From Pseudoneurospora amorphoporcata (lineage: Eukaryota; Ascomycota; Sordariomycetes; Sordariales; Sordariaceae): a DNA stretch of 18,548 nucleotides. The stretch spans positions 1 through 18,548 of the forward strand of contig MU859425.1 in assembly GCA_033297205.1 (NCBI GenBank). The letters are read 5' to 3'. How positions within the stretch are numbered: the first letter of the stretch is position 1; every line of letters begins with the position of its first letter. The translations under genes were made by a program, and so were the position numbers. Below are positions 16,651-18,548 of the stretch, piece by piece. The notes under the pieces were generated by a model, which saw only the letters and a list, made by a program, of their open reading frames with translations, searched no databases and was not told where the DNA came from.

Positions 16651-18548
16651 TGCTGTATAGCGGGGGCTGGAGCCGCTGGAATAGCTGGGGCTGCCGGGGC
16701 CGGGGCCGGGTTGGCCGTGTCCGCTATGGCACGGTTCGTAACTAGAGCATCGGTACTAGCGTTCTTACGAGTTGTAATGTTTAAACCGGTACGGTTGGCC
16801 TACTTGCCCTTATTGCCGTAGTTGGTCTGGCTCTTGCATTCGCGGGCCATATGCTTACCCTTATTGTAGTTCATATAGATGCCCTTATTATAGCGCTCCT
16901 GTAGAACGTCCTTGTGAATCTTAGTGAGTTTGGCGCGGTCCAGATCTATAGTATTAGGGTTTTTGCTACTGCTACCATTATTGTTACTACCCTTATTGCT
17001 ATTCTAGGTGCTTTGGATGGCGTCGTTGCGTAAGGCCGCCCTGGCGTGGGCTCTGGAGATGCCTTTGAATAGTTCGTACTATCCCTTGAAATTGTTGCGA
17101 GTAGGCTGGACATAGTAGTGTAAAACCGAATCCGCTAAAAATTTGGAGACTTTCTAGTAGAGAAGGCGAACCTTAGTGACCGTATTATAACCGCAACGGT
17201 CGGCTAGTATAATAAATTAGGCTTCGAAATCCTCGTAGTTAAACCATTTGCCGGCCTGTTTGAGCTATAATAGTAAGTTCTTAACGACTTGTACGATGTT
17301 GCCCTGTATATAACGATTATTTAGGTATGCTAGGAACTCCTCGCCTGTCTGCTATTTCTAGAGGATAGAGTGCTAGGGATTATTAAGAATCGTTTTTTGG
17401 TGCTCCGCAACGTTAATCTTCGCTTCTCCACCTAGGTAGGATATGGCGTGAAGCAGCTTGGACATTTCGTTAGGGAATTCGTGACTATCAACGATCTAAC
17501 GGCTGCGGATCTCTGAATTCCAAGCGCTGTAAGCGTTGTAGCGCCTAATCGTATCTATTTCCTCACCCTTAAACCGCTCTGGGTCCTTACAGAGTGCCTT
17601 GCGATAGAAGAACGGCATGGGGGCTGGGGCCGCAAAGGGAAAGGGGCCGCCGGGGCCGCCGGGGCCGCCGGGACCGCCGGGACCGCCAGGACCACCGCCG
17701 GTATGGCCGAATCCGAATCCTCCACCCTCGGGACCGCCGCCCGCCTCACCGGGGCCAAAGCCGGTTCCCTTGCCCGATCCTCCAGGGCCGCCATCGCTAG
17801 GGCCGCCGCCTGCATCGCCGGAGCCGCCACCGGTACCCTTGCCCGATCCTCTAGGGCCGCCAACGTTATTTTCTACAATGATCTTATCCTCTTCTACGAG
17901 ACGGAAACGGACTTAAAGGTTTTTGATCTCCTCCTGTGCCTGGGCTGATTCCTCGCTGGCGATCTTGCCTGCAATGCGCAAGGTGTTGAGGTCCTCCAGT
18001 GCCTTCTTCAACTCCACCCTGTATAGTTCGGCGTTGTCGTTAGCCGTCTTATTGAATTCGAGGAGGCCTTAATAGTCCTCTTCGTTGTCTTTGATAGTAT
18101 TGTCGAACTTTTTTTAGAGGTCGATCTTATTTTAGGTAAGGTTTGACACCTTCTGGTGCAGGGACGTGTTCTCAGCAATGACCTGGTTATACTGCAGTTG
18201 CAGGGACTGGATCTACTGCACGAACTACTTCTTGGTTTCGTTAAACTAGTTGATCTGGTTCTTCAGTTATTCTTCCACTACTTTCCACTGCTTCTCTTTT
18301 TCCTATATCTCGTCAACGAAAGACTTAGCATCGTTCTCAAACTTAATGTAACGAGCCTGCTCCTCCTTAACCTGCTTATCGAATGCATCAATCTTCTTAT
18401 CAAAGTAATGGAGTAGCTTCATGACCTCCTCATGGCCACGAGCCTTGTCAGCGAAATCTGGGGAGACCATAAGGCCCGAACTAGGATCACCGCTGCAGAC
18501 TTTCAGCAGTGTATCGTAACCTTTCAAAAGAGATGGGAACACCGTGGC
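16626..18548 (-). pseudogene. gag: Gag polyprotein of element C, N-terminus beyond window
   Basis: The frame runs from the right edge to TAA 16628-16626. Residues from the edge to about 17900 are Lys/Glu/Leu/Asn-rich with a strong coiled-coil look (for example DKARGHEEVMKLLHYF, then many E/K/Q/L heptads), and contain stops at Gln-like positions from 18305 on. A Gly/Pro-rich linker (17865-17640) follows. The capsid-like core runs about 17615-16990 and contains IVDSHEFPNEMSKLLHAIS, AGKWFNYEDFEAQF and LADRCGYNTVTKV. The CCHC knuckle at 16877-16836 has its first two Cys changed to Tyr and its His and last Cys kept. An Ala/Pro tract (about 16720-16655) leads to the frameshift site. No Met start is visible in the window, so the true start lies further right. 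Confidence 0.84.
17640..17865. repeat. GC-rich triplet/9-mer tandem repeat encoding a Gly/Pro-rich linker in gag C
   Basis: Repeated GCCGCCGGG/GGACCGCCG units (17645-17700) continue as looser GGGCCGCC-type units to about 17865. On the minus strand they encode GGP/GPG repeats between the coiled coil and the capsid core. The stretch has few CpA sites and stands out as a GC island in a TA-enriched element. Confidence 0.75.

Larger units (their letters stand above)
11563..18548 (-). mobile_element. Ty3/gypsy chromovirus C, 3' LTR through gag, runs off the right edge
   Basis: On the minus strand this is gag (off the edge to 16626), pol offset by -1 (16650-11908), a short 3' untranslated stretch, a polypurine tract and the 3' LTR. 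Protein motifs and LTR sequence differ from A and B, so this is a separate family. It sits inside B's 5' LTR and is therefore the younger insertion. It has fewer stops than B: blocks of 160, 123 and 185 codons remain open. The 5' LTR is not in the window. Confidence 0.9.

Noticed and set aside
17555..17916. Ala-rich minus ORF and collagen-like or Arg-rich plus ORFs
   Set aside because: All come from reading the GC-rich triplet repeat of the gag C linker in other frames; none extends into recognisable sequence.

Overview
The window looks like a transposon-dense, gene-poor piece of a filamentous ascomycete (Pezizomycotina-type) genome. I see no host gene. Almost everything belongs to Ty3/gypsy LTR retrotransposons on the minus strand, two of which end in a chromodomain (chromoviruses). 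All are dead. Their frames are cut mostly by TAG/TAA codons where Gln (CAG/CAA) or Trp (TGG) is expected, and Cys/His metal ligands are replaced by Tyr. That is the CpA-to-TpA signature of repeat-induced point mutation (RIP), the main reason for the fungal assignment.

Layout, left to right. Element A (1-2293) is cut by the window edge: its gag lies at about 94-1788 and its 5' LTR at 1927-2293. It is joined directly, with no spacer, to the 3' LTR (2294-2606) of element B. Element B (2294-11562 and beyond) is an almost complete chromovirus. Read on the minus strand it has a 5' LTR (11387-11562, broken by element C), gag (start at 11250), then protease, reverse transcriptase, RNase H, integrase and chromodomain (about 8427 down to 3275), a polypurine tract (2611-2624) and the 3' LTR. 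Four solo LTRs are nested inside B, each with an exact 5-bp target duplication: 3887-4354, 4809-5203 and 8428-9140 (one family, here D) and 6774-7019 (family E). Removing each of the three that interrupt pol, with one duplication, brings the pol frame back into register.

Element C (11563 to the right edge) is a third, different chromovirus inserted in B's 5' LTR. It has a 3' LTR (11563-11805), a polypurine tract, one pol frame (11908-16650) and a gag frame (16626 to the edge). Gag has an N-terminal coiled coil and a Gly/Pro-rich linker. Gag and pol are offset by -1, and a slippery heptamer with a possible downstream stem lies exactly in the overlap.

The most unusual feature is on the plus strand, between B's pol and 3' LTR: an antisense reading frame (2740-3402) with the Cys spacing of a fungal Zn2Cys6 (GAL4-type) cluster, a charged helical middle and an acidic/Ser-rich tail. 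Its 3' end overlaps the end of the chromodomain frame tail to tail. It carries three stops, all at codons that fit Gln-to-stop RIP. A second regulatory-looking oddity is a run of four GCTCAC/GTGAGC palindromes in element A's LTR that is nearly absent from B's LTR.
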